From NCBI GenBank assembly GCA_022494885.1, contig JAGVSM010003561.1, forward strand, positions 1 to 64,000: 64,000 nt of DNA. Direction: 5' to 3'. The notes beneath the pieces were generated by a model. That model saw nothing but the letters and a program-made list of their open reading frames with translations, made no database searches and was not told the origin of the DNA. This stretch comes from Micrasema longulum (lineage: Eukaryota; Arthropoda; Insecta; Trichoptera; Brachycentridae). Positions 11,986 through 24,500 of this stretch are shown here, piece after piece (position 1 is the stretch's first letter; every line of letters begins with the position of its first letter). The position numbers and the translations under genes are program-made.

Positions 11986-11989
11986 TTGA

Positions 11990-13615
11990 TCTAAAACTAT
12001 TTGTTTTCAATATTGTTGATTCCCTTCATGCTGCTGCGAATATCAATCTTCTGAATCCTGTGGTCTTGTCCCTTTCCCTCTCTCTATGATTCCCCGGTGG
12101 AGCTTCTCGCTAGTATCTGTGGCCCTGTTATAGGTTCTGTCGGATATACAGATCTGGTGGCTTCCAAAAATAATTTCAAGGCTTTTAAAAAGTTTTTTGA
12201 TCATTTCGGCAAATTGATCATGTCCAATCAATTTAATCCCAGTCAGTAAAGAATTCACTTCCCTCTTTTCTCAATCCAATGAAGTACATATTATGTAGTT
12301 CTGGATTACTTTCTTTCAGCACAAATATGCTAAGGCTACCAGATTACAGAGAGCTCCTTCAGGCAGATTTTCTCGTTCGGCAACGAGCAAATTTTCCGTT
12401 TATGTGGGCACCGCCAAGGAGACTTGTTGTTGTTATCAGATGCGGTGTGCGGTATGTGGCGGGAAAGCTGTATTTACGAGAAAATACAAACAAATACTTT
12501 TACATTCATATTGTATAATAATGTTCCGAAGTTGATCAGAATAATTAAATATATTAGTGGTTTCAAACAATATAAATTAAAAATATTTTTTTTATTATTT
12601 TTTATTAATCAATATATTTCATAAGCGGTACATGTTTTTTTAAATCTGTACAAATCTACTTTTATGCATCTAATAAATGTTATAACTGTAACTCTCCAAA
12701 AAGAGACTAACTCTTGTGCTTTGTCTTGTCTTTACTTACACTATTATTTTATTTTATTTGGGAAATCAACAGTTCTACATACATATTTTTAGTAAACAAA
12801 CAGATATAGTGTATAAACTCAGAACTAATAACAGATTTCCACATAGTGTACAAAGTTAGTAAAGAAAATATATTACATATCAAATAAATTATAGTTAGTT
12901 ATTTATTAGAATTTGTATAATTTTTAATATACGAGTAAATGATTAAAAAAAACTTATAGGATATAAAAGGAAAAACAGAAAATAATAATACATTCATACT
13001 AATTAAAATTGAAAGCAGTTTTTATACTTGTTCAAAAATTTTTTTAAAATTTACTTTAAATTTATTGATACCTATATTAGTTTTAATAGTTTTTAGTTCA
13101 TTAAGGAAATTATTGTAATTTTTGACACCTTTGAAGACAGCTATTTTGACCATGACTTATATAAATATATTTTTTTATGCAAACGTATTTCCGTATTTTC
13201 TCCCTGGATTATGACACTAGAGCAAATTTTTTTACACTTCATATATGTAGATATTTACCATTGGCGTGTCCCTGTTTGTTTTTTTGATACATTGTCTCTT
13301 TTGGAAGCTAGGATCACACAAAAGCCCCTTAAAGCACCCAGATTTATACGCCGTCTTCGGACGTACAGTATATAAATATGATAACTATTTTTAAAAAACT
13401 CAAATGGTACCGACAGAAAATTTCAATTTGATGCCCTGACAACAAACTCGTTTCAGTTTTGGGTTCCGGAAAACGGTGCAACGAATCCTCGATTTTGTCG
13501 ATTTTAGGTGGGCATAATCAGAACTACGTGCGTTATCTTTTTCGCACTCATATAATGACAAAGTATTTAAGTAAAATTTGTTCCAATGATCAAAAGCTAA
13601 TGATTAACCAGGAAA
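11990..13615. other. Intergenic, no gene
   Basis: 12040-12520 is slightly less AT-rich with short open frames that resemble nothing I know. The rest is AT-rich. No splice-flanked exon was convincing. Confidence 0.35.
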
Positions 13616-13619
13616 GTTA

Positions 13620-14155
13620 TTAATTCTTATTCTTAGTGGTGGGGGTCAGTGCTGTGCAAGCTCCTGACATCACTGCGACCTGTGATGAAGATCTAATGTG
13701 ACGGGTCCCCGTGAATAGTTCTCGCCGCCCAAGCCCAGGTCTATAAAGAGCCTGGCTACTGTGTGGAAGGCGAGAGTTTACAATTTGTTAAATCTTCCCG
13801 TCCAAACGCAGATCCGTAATGTATCAGGCTATTAGGTGGGGGCGAGCTCTTTAACATCCTCAGGTTTAACCAGTGGTCCCCCGAGGATGAGGCTCCTTTT
13901 ATGATGTAAAGCATCACATTCACATAGAATGTGTATAGGTGTTTCCTCATCTGCACTGCAGAACTTACATCTAGAAGTTTCGGAAAGGTTCTAGTAAGGT
14001 GATGGTTCAATCTGCAGTGCCCTGGGCGGACTCTAGTGATAGCCCTAACTTGATTTCGGCTGCGCTTTATTAGGTCAAAAGCAAAACTTTGCGAGTATCC
14101 TTTTATCAGTTCCTTCGCACGGTGCTGACCAGGTAGTTTTCGCCAAAGCATTACA
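13620..14155 (-). mobile_element. LINE ORF2 C-terminus with CxxC/HxxxC zinc motif
   Basis: On the minus strand the frame from 14151 carries a PGHCRLNHHLT block. After a +1 shift near 13990 it continues as SRCKFCSADEETPIHILCEC, the Cys/His knuckle at the end of many RNase H-bearing or R1-like ORF2 proteins. It then stops, and the 3' untranslated part runs to about 13620. One frameshift breaks it. Confidence 0.65.
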
Positions 14156-14624
14156 CCCTGGAAAGTTATTTAAGAAAAATCTAAAATTTTATTTTAAAAA
14201 AAGTAATGCAAGCATGATATGTCAAATCACACAACGTTGTTGGTACTTTTCTTGAACTCTAGGTTAAATTATGCCATTAATAAAAAAATAATTCGTTTAT
14301 TCAGAAAGAAACAACTGCGTATTAAAATTGTTCCAATAAAATAATTATTTAATTTTTCTCAGACTACAGCCTTAACTTCCAATTGTAATATAGGCCCAAC
14401 GCAGCACACCGTTGTGTGCATGTTTCTTTATAATTATGTTTTAAAATATATATGCATATACAGTGATTATTTTAGCATAAAAATATATGTTGCATTCATG
14501 AAGCGTGTTGTCCAGATGTTTATTGAAATTTATGTTGATGTAATATTTTTATTTGTAGTATTCTTTAATAATATGTATGTAATATTGATGTTTTTTGTTG
14601 ATATTTCTTGATAAAACTCCATAG

Positions 14625-15179
14625 TTAATGATTATGATAAAATTATAAATAAACTTATCAATGAAATTTCTTGGTTTACTTTTACTTTTTATTATTTTAA
14701 CCTACTAGCGCTTTCGCTAAATATATTATTTATATATATTACAAATGTATATATTATATATATTAGTGTGTAATAATTTTATGTTCCTTTAAATATGTTT
14801 ATTTTATTATGATATTAAAATTTTGAATTGGTCAAATATATTATGAAAATCTCTCTCCTCCACTCCTCCACTCTATTTCCTCATCCCTTAAACTTCTTAC
14901 GAGCTCTTTTTTTTCTCATGTCTTATTTAATATATTATTTTTCTCTTTACTGTGTAACATGTTCTCTCATTATATTTGTGAAAAACTTTAACTAGATTTA
15001 TGTACTATTTTTTATATTATTTATTCTTATAAAACAACTGTTGTTTTTCCTTAACAAATAAAATAAAAAATAAAATAAAAAAAATTAAAAAAATATATTT
15101 TAGTCAAAATAATAAAAAGTAAAACTATACAAGAAGTTTAATTGATAAGTTTATTTATAATTTTATCATAATCATTAAT
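14625..15179. mobile_element. Foldback element with ~77-bp inverted arms
   Basis: 14625-14702 and 15103-15179 are inverted copies with few mismatches (shared core TTAATGATTATGATAAAATT). The 400 bases between them are AT-rich and non-coding. It lies about 300 bases upstream of the first coding exon of the sphingomyelinase gene. Confidence 0.65.
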
Positions 15180-15199
15180 ATGCATGTCTTCAATTTATA

Positions 15200-15310
15200 T
15201 TTTGTTTTATCCCAACTCAACACAGGGCTCTTGGCCTCATAGAGTTAAGGATACGTTATTATTTTTTTGTAATATGTGTCTTTGTATGAATAGATAAATA
15301 AATAAATTGG
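15200..15310 (+). repeat. Dispersed repeat with CCCAACTCAACACAGGGC core, copy 1
   Basis: The block from about 15212 (TCCCAACTCAACACAGGGC) through GGATACG, TTTGTAATATGTGT and an AATAAATAAA end recurs at 20155-20255. The A-rich end suggests a retroposon 3' terminus. Nothing in it codes. Confidence 0.55.
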
Positions 15311-15502
15311 TACGCTAAAGCAGTGGCTTTTGCACCATTATGTGCGAATAAGGACATAATAATGATTCAAATATATGCCTACAGTTTTTAACTGACCATT
15401 TAAAAAATATTATGAATGAAATCAGTGCTTCAACTTAGTTAATTAATAATTGTAATCAATTTTGGTTTCAGGGGGTGTAAGGGTCACCATTCCAACAGTA
15501 TC

Positions 15503-18500
15503 ATGCTTATAAGGATACCATGGGGCCTGCTTATTGGGATTTTCTCCTTCCCTTTCACTTCTGGTGAGTACTCCGTGCGAATATGTTTTTTTTATTATCT
15601 ATGTATATCTAAAACCATTACATGTGTAGGATAAAAGTAGTTGGGTGATTGGTTGGAGTTCCTACCCCAGTTAGAGATTGACAGAGAAGACACGAGGTTG
15701 CTGTTTGATGTTTATTTATTACAATTTACAATTTACAATTTTTTTTTTTTTTTGCACCACAACAGGCCAGGAGGCCTAATTACAGTGGTGAATTACATCG
15801 CAGAGCACCCAGGCTTGAGAAAAATCACATTTGAATTTTTGTGTTCTCACCGGGAATCGAACCCGGAACCTTCCGTGCGTGAGTCAAGCGTCTTGACCAC
15901 TACACCACGGAGGCCGCCAATTATGCCATTACATGGTGAATAAATAATTAATCATGTCGGACGAGTGTTACGTCGATAAGGAGTTGAAAAAACTGCACTT
16001 GAACTACATGCTGGAACTGTGTGATGTCGTCGAGCTGGTATGACGCGAACTGAACTGACTGACTGACTTTGTTGGGCAGGCTGAACGAGCTGACTGATGT
16101 TAGCTGCGTCCTGTGGTCTCTTTATAGACCATATTCCTTTGTAGTTCATTTCTTCATAGTAGGGATGATGTGAATGTACTGCAGGTCGATGCCCTCCGAT
16201 TTCACGTGAAATACTCAGAGTTGCATTTTACGAATGTATAGGATTCGATTGAAAATGATGACATTGCATCGTCGGTCATTAGGCTACTACAGGTGAACTA
16301 ATTCAACACGTGTGTGTCATCGACTATGGACTATGGACCCTACACATGTAAAAAAAACACTAAAATAAATAATAACGGAAAAAAATATATGTATTGAAAA
16401 GAAAAAATTAAAAGTCGAAACACCTTTGTTTATTATTTTTTCTTTATTTTGTATTTTTGTTATTTGTGTAGTATACATGATGTTCTTTAAACCCTGTCAC
16501 ATCTGAAACCACAATGATCAGTATGGGCAAGAAGACATATTAGCATATTGTAAAAAATATTTAGGATAAATATTTTTTTTAAATAAAATAATTTGAAAAA
16601 ACAAATGGTTGCTTACTTCTGCAGGGAAGAAGTGAGGGGAGCGCGGCGCAGTGTCAGACCCCCCCGCCTCCTCGTTTCTCCCCAGCAGAAGTAAGCAACC
16701 ATTTGCTTTTTTGTATTTATTTTTTTAAAATTTTATTCGTTCTAAAAAAATATTTTAATATGCCAATATGTCTTCTTGCTCATACTGATCATGGTGGTTT
16801 CGGATGTGACAGGGTTTGATGCACACCTGTATGTCCATGTCGGTGTTATTAAATTAATATGTTTGTCAACAATGTATAATTGATAAGATTAAGAAAGGGT
16901 CTCTAAGATGGTTTGGTCATGTAAATCGAATGGACGACGAAAGAATGGTAAAACAAGTATATATGGCAAAAATGAACGATAACGTGAGACGAGGACGACC
17001 AAAGAAGACGTGGCATGATCAGATAAACCAAAATCTTAAGTCTGGTCATGTCAAAAGCAGACAGAACCGATGGGCATGTATGACAAGATGTATGAATGTG
17101 GAAGAAGCTAGGAATGTATGCCAGGATAGACGTCTGTGGCGGTCCATTCTCTCTGCCTACCCCTACGGTGAAATGGCGTGGTGGTAGTAGCAGTCAACAA
17201 TGTTCTAAATATGTCAAAATATTTGTAGACAGGCTGGGTTTCCTCCCTAGGCAGTTATTTAGATCTAAATTTGTTGCAACAGAAAGGGAAAACATTTTTC
17301 AGAAGAAATATGGTAGTCTAGGTATTTACAGGGCTTATGACCTGTCATTGGCTGGTTTAAGTAGTCATTTTACACACTGTGAAACATTCACAATTCTGCC
17401 TATGTTTAAATATTATTATTATTTGAGTTTTATATCCGATTTTTTTTTATAAAACTAAAAAAAAGGCCCCCTGGCAGTGAGGCCAAGTCCACATTATTGG
17501 GGCTGATCGAGTCGGAAATGGCCTTCCCTGGCCGCCTGTTCCGTTTGGATAACCATCTGCCTAACATCCTGTAGGTATATTGAAGACAATAAAAGCAACA
17601 AAAAGAAGAAAAAAATCGTTAACAATTCACATATACGTATATCGATTAAATTTGCAATGCACAGAATTACATTTACAATTCAATTTACTTTATAGATTGA
17701 TCTTTTTTTTACACGATATTTTTATTTAGGAAACAGAAAAGCAAAGGTTAAAGGCTTACATGGCTAATTGGCCGCTTGCATGTGCTCATTTTACATATTA
17801 TATAGCGCCATTTTTGTGAAAAATCACCTCAAGGGCGCTTTACTACAGGAGTGAATCGTCCATATAATCGATTACGCGCAGCTTACCATTATATTTAACT
17901 ATCAATAATAATGTTTTATAGTACAATTATTTTTACTATGGGAAAATAAATAAAATAATTTGTATAAATTTTATATTTGAAGCACTAACTTTGTGGTTAT
18001 TCATTATAATAAAAAAAATAAAACTATTTTTTTAACCACTAATTTAAAAAAATAAATTCACCCGACCGGTTTCAAAACAAACAAGCTTCTGCGTCAAGGT
18101 TTGCGTAACTAATGAATTCTTTCCTATTTTATTTTTATCGTGTTTACTAAATACTACACGTGGAGCCAATAAATCAAGTTTTTTTTTTTTCTAAAAGGGT
18201 GATAATTTGATATGATTATTAATTATATGTCAGGGGGAAAAAAATGTGGTTGAAAGTTGTTTTATTTATTTTATTAAAATAATTTGTATTAAATTTGTTG
18301 CAACAGAGAGGGAAAACATTTTCGAGAAGGTAATATGGACGTTTAGCCTTTATTACAACGAGAAGTTAAATCTGTAGTCTGAGAAAAATTAAAGAATTAT
18401 TTTATTGGAACAATTTTAATACGGAGTTCTTTCTTTCTGAATAAACTCATTATATAATTTGTATTTATTTATAAATTAACGACACCGTTTATATCTTTCT

Positions 18501-21500
18501 CAAAAAATAAATATAAACAAATAAATACCAAGGTGACGCGTAAGCCATGGTACACAAATCTACGCACTAAAGTGACATACCTTTATTATGAAGTCATATC
18601 TCCCGAGCGATTACGAAGATGCACTACCGACGCCCTATCTTCAAGTTTTGAGGTAGATAGGTATATCGGTATGAACCGACGGGTCTAGTACATCACGGCA
18701 CACATTTCTACTCACTAAAGGTGACAAAAAAAGTCCACCTAGAAATTTTTGTATTAATTACAATTTATTTAATTTTTCAATCGTTTTGAGGTGGCCATTT
18801 TTTTTCTTAAAAGTCTTTTTGAAATATGACAGAGAAATAAGTAAATTTTGAAGTTGAATTAAATTCTGACAACCAGTTTTGAATCCGAACGGCTAGAGAT
18901 GCAGATACCATGTGGCTAGATGCTGTCCCATTAACACATAAAAGCATCTAGCCCTTAAAACATTGCCATCATAAAAAATAAAAGTTATTATATTTTTTCC
19001 ATCTTTTTTACTATCTACCTGAGTGTACGTTTTAAGATGTCAAAAAAGCGGGCTTTTTAATATCTCGGTATATAAATACAGACTAAAGTTATGCATACCG
19101 TCTTAGTAATTGTCAAAAGTCATTTAAAAATCACGTTCCAGCAGCAGCATTTTTTGCTTTAATTGGGATTTATTTGAGTTTAAAATCGCCTTAAAGTGAG
19201 CATTTTTAATCACAGAAGCCTATTTGAGAACTATTTTAAGTAAGGAACGCGTCAACGCGGAGTAAAGTTCCGGAGTCACTTATTGGTTCAATTCAATCAA
19301 ATGACGTCAAGAAGTCGGTAGAAAATACCGAGGTAGATAGAGATAGTACAGAAGTTAAGTATACCGTCACGGTATGTACCGATAAAGGTAGCTTTTGTAA
19401 TTGCCCCCAGATAATGCAGAGTAATAAAAGGCCAATCTTAAATTTACATTTCATCCGGTGATTTATTAGATTATTAACCTCTGTTTATATTAAATTTGAA
19501 ATATTTTTCTTGAAACACATGTCTTAAAAACATTTTACTGTTGAATATGACAACAGAAAAGAGAAAAATGACCGATAACACGCGGATAATAAATTAAGTG
19601 TCAACAATAATTATTAATGATTTTATTATGAATTATAATCGATGTTTAGTTGGTTTTTATTCCAATTTTGATAAAAATATTATTTTGATAATAAATTCAT
19701 AACATCACGTCGAAGCTAAAAATGTCGTGGTTCGATTAATTGTATTTAATGTAAATATACATATCGATATGATTGTATATGTAGAACTATGACGCCTGTG
19801 ATTTTCTTCAAGTTTACATGAGAGCGGTTATTTTTTTTTGACATTATATGTCACAAATCAATAAGTAGAAAAGTATATCCTTTGATACTTGAGCTAGTAA
19901 AAAATATATTTAATATAGCTATCAGCTCATCAACTCGTGTTAAGCGGAAATGTATGAGAATGAGTATCACATAAAAGAGAATAATTTATGTATTTACTCA
20001 TAAGGGGCGCGTATTCAAAAATGTTGAAAAACACTGTTCACAAATTTGTACACAAATATAGTAAATATGTATGTATATTTATGCAATAATATTTAATTTT
20101 TATTTTTGCTATTATTTAATTATGTACTTACGTGCTTCCACTTTCCATTATGTTGTATCCCAACTCAACACAGGGCCCTTGGCCTCAGAGTTTGGGATAC
20201 GTTTTTTTTTTGTTTGTAATATGTATGTATTTGTATGAATTAAATCAATATACAGCGGAACCTCTTTTTAAATGGTTTGGAAATAACTAGTATACACAAT
20301 TACTTTGTCAATTCTCCAATCGTCAAACTACACCGGCTCGGAAACGAGTATGGAGAAATTGATGTGTTTCGTTCGTTTACTTGCTAGGCGCAGAGAGGGC
20401 GTGTTCTAAAATGTGTCATTCGCATACGGGATTTAAAATTTTAACCAGTTTGTATAATATATGACACATTATTGTTGAATTACCTTATAAAAGAAAATAA
20501 ATAAACACATATTTTCTGATTTAAAATCAGATTTATGAGCCATATAATACAGTTTTAATCTTTTATCGATGCAGGATTTATATGAGATTCCTCCTTCAAA
20601 CTATATTTATGGATTATTTTTCTGCCAAATTGTTTAATATGCGTTTAATATCACCATAAAATGATAACTTAACTATTAAATTAACAGATAGCAAAAAATG
20701 TTTCAAAAAAGAAATAAGCACATTTGCATATAAGGAATAAAAAAATATTTGAGTGACATGCGAATAATCTAAATTGAATTTCGAACACTGTACAGTCGTT
20801 CTTGGAACAGGTTTCCGTAGTGAGGTGGATTCTAAAATTCTTCTTCCTTCAATAGACTAGAGATGTAAAAAAAAATTTCAGAGTTTTGCCCGCACTGTTC
20901 TAAACTGTTATTTTAGAAACAGTTTCACATATCTTAATTTTTGTTACAAGTAACAGTTTGATTTATTTTTGTGAAACTGTTTCAGCAATTGCTTGTACCA
21001 GATTTTTTGCCAACGCTGCTCTAAACTACTATTTATAAAAGCCCATCTTTACTATAGACCCAATTTCAATTTATTTATTCATATATATGTAGATTACAAA
21101 ATATAATATCTTAATTCATACATATAGAAATAATAAGGTAAAATTAGGTATATATTTTAAAAAACACATAAGTATACATAATATCCAGAGAATAATATGT
21201 TAAAAAAGTAAGAGAATCTTGTAACGAAAAACTCCCTCAGAGACGTGAAAAATGTCAATGTCCAAAGTAATATGGTTCAACATAGAGATAGCCCTTCCAA
21301 CTTCCGATAGATCGGTTTGTACCTCTACATCCGTCTCCTGTTATGTCGACTGTCAGGTATCCTACTATCTTTTCAGGAGTCTGCCTGGGGGTCTTCTACC
21401 TTCGGGGTTCCCTCGAAGCATTGAAGCTTATCAAGTTAATTTTATATATATTTATTTATGTAGTGTAACAATAAAAAATATTTGAATATCCCCTAAAGGT

Positions 21501-24500
21501 TAATTAATACAAACGAAATTGTTGAAAATCCCGATTTTGCAAAAAAAAAAAACATTAAATAACAGTTTACATTTTTTACTTTTTTTTGCACCACAACAGG
21601 CCAGGAGGCCTAATTTCAGTGGTGAATTACATCACAGAGCACCCAGGCTTGAGAAAAATCACTTTTTTTTTTGTGTTCTCACCGGGAATCGAACCCGGAA
21701 CCTTCCGTGCGTGAGTCAAGCGTCTTGACCACTACACCACGGAGGCCGCTACTTTAAACCACTTAGCTAACTGATTATCTTCCAGTAAAAAAATAACTTT
21801 TCATTAGTTTATTCAAACAGAGGTTTAATTACCATATTATACCTACCATGTATTTGGGAGAAAAAATAAGATAAAACAATTTAAGATATCCAAAGATTTT
21901 CACTGCCAGCTGCATTGGCGTGTCTGGAGCTGATTTTGCGGTAATTTTACGACTCGAGTTGGTGGCGACTTTCTCAAGAACGGCGATTCGCGTGCTCTTC
22001 GCGGCGCGTGCTAACACTGCTAATGGCGGATTACCGTGCCATACCTAGCACCCTAGCAGTCAGTTCGGTGCCGCTTCAGACCATTATCTACATCAGCTGA
22101 TTGGCTCCAATATCTCCGGACAACTAAATACCGTGGAAACAAAATCACGTCAAATAATCGGACGGCTATAAAAATCTCACGAATGAAAGGGGTAACAAAT
22201 GTAGAGGTACTCAGCAGAGCAAGAGTGGATCGCGAGCTGATTTGAATAATTAAGCGGTGTTAAATATTAACTCTCGCTTGGGATGCATCCTGCGTGGGGA
22301 CAAGTATACAGGGTGTTCACTAAACCATGTCACATCCGAAACCACGATGATCAGTATGAGCAAGAAGACATATTGGCACATTAAAATAATTTTTAAGAAC
22401 GAATAAAATTTTAAAAATTAAATATCAAAAAAAAGCAAATGGTTGCTTACTTCTGCAGGGGAGAAACGAGGAGGGGGAGGGGGGAATCTGATACTGCGCC
22501 GCGCTCCCCTAACTTCTCCCCTGCAGAAGTAAGCAACCATTTATTTTTTAAATATATATAATTTTTTTTTTGATTCTTTGTTCTAAACATATTTTTTTAA
22601 ATGCTAATATGTCTTTTTGCCCATACTGATTATTGTGGTTTCGGATGTGACAGGGTTTAAAGAATACCCTGTATTTATACTGCTGAAAGGTAAGACACCG
22701 AGGAATCGATGATAAGATCACCTTACCTTCGTGTAACAGATGGTTGAAATTCGCCGCGTTTGGTTTACAAATGCTTCCCTGGGATGATATTCCAAACGCT
22801 CTCGCGGCCGTAGAAAACTTTACCATTTACATACAAAATCCGCGAGAAAAAAGTGTTTTCTACGGCCGCGAGAGCGGTTCAGAATAGCACCGCTGGGCGT
22901 GGAAAGGGAATGATGATGCTATTGATTTAATATAAATTATTGTGAAATTGTGTATTGTTATTTTTATTCTTGTAAATGTCAATTTATTTATAACTGATAA
23001 TTTTACGTGGCCAAATAAAAACTTTAATATATTTTCTAACGTTTCCTGGTAGATATGATAATTTGGTAAACTTTCACCTGAAGCAATAAAATTAACTTAA
23101 AAGTCATAGCCTCAGATCTGCAATTTGTAAGATGTCCTTGTTGTAGCGATGTTAATTTTCATTCAATGCTCTACCAAAAGCATGCTGTTTACTGCGGAGT
23201 TTCTGATTCCACGGACATGGATGTGTAGAATCTTTACTTTCTCTCAAGTGTAAAAACGTTATCTTAATTTCAACCTACAATGTTGTGTAACTAGTAACTA
23301 GTAACTAGGTAGTTATAGATAACCAAAGCGATCATTCCCGTGTGAAGTTTGTGTGTACATAACATAACCGGTAATCGACATTTGCCATAACCACCGTTTA
23401 AACGACTCGGTATCTACAAATGTGTGTATTATATTTTTCTGCCTATATAATGTTTTTATATCCACGTTTGCATATCGACATTATAAATCCATGACTGTTG
23501 CGAAAATTGTAAAAAAGCAGACAAAAACACCTGTGCATTGTCGTAGGTCGCATAGGCATTGTATTTATCATCGGTTGAATTTCTCAAACAGACCTAACAT
23601 GCATTATTTTATTGTTCCTGGACTGGCGTCAGGAGCGTGTGACTGATCACCACAACTCCATGTAACAGATGATCGAAATACGCTGCATTCGGTTTACCAA
23701 TGCAATGCCTTATGCACCACCGGGTGCGGAAAAGGGAATGACGATAGTGAAATAGTTTGACTCATCACTAGTACTTTTATTTTTTCTACCCGAATCGGGT
23801 CTTACTCAAATAATGAGACCAGTTTTATTGTGACTTTCAACGTGTTGACATTAAGTATTAATATTTTCGTGAATTCGAGCAATTAAGCGTTTTACAAAAA
23901 AATACCATTTTAACTTTGGCGACGCAAAAAGTGAGTTCCAGAGCTATAGCAGTTCAGATTGGATGCAGTCACACTGCAGTGTTAGATTGTATAAAAAAAA
24001 TAAAGGTTCAGCAAGTCTAGAGCGAAAAAAAGGTACTGGGCAAAAAAACAACACATGTTGAGGATCGACTGCTGAAGCGAATCTGTTTATAGATACGATT
24101 CAAAAGTACCGTGGATATAAGGACAGGGTTCATAAAGGCTGGTGGTTCTGAAGTGGATGTTCACACCGTACGCCGGGGTAGCGGCTTTTTTGCTAGGAGG
24201 CCTGCAAAAAAGCCAATACTGACCAAAAAAATGCGCATTGCCCGCTTAGAATTGGCTAAAAAATACAAAACTTGGACAGAAATCGATTGACAAGTTGTTT
24301 TCTCCGATGAGAGTAAATTTAATTTATTTGGTTCGGATGGAATTCAGTACGTCAGACGAAGATCTGGAGAACGTTTAAGCGATGAGTGTCTTAGACCAAC
24401 AGTGAAGCATCCTGCTGGACAAATGGTCTGGGGATGTTTCTCCTTTTATGGAATGGGGCAATCAGCATTCATAAAAGGAACAGTGAATGAAGAAGTTTAC

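Noticed and set aside
16473..16832. Inner GC-rich core of the MITE seems flipped relative to the other two copies
   Set aside because: Arm-specific differences (for example TATGGGCAAG in its left arm) show the whole element is inserted in the opposite orientation, not an internal inversion.
18540..19400. Possible element bounded by GAGGTAGATAG repeats
   Set aside because: The short repeats are irregularly placed and no consistent inverted or direct ends could be defined.
21829..22060. GC-richer block that could be a promoter or first exon
   Set aside because: No start with splice donor in the right phase for SMPD1; the signal-peptide exon at 15503 fits better, and a LINE fragment follows.
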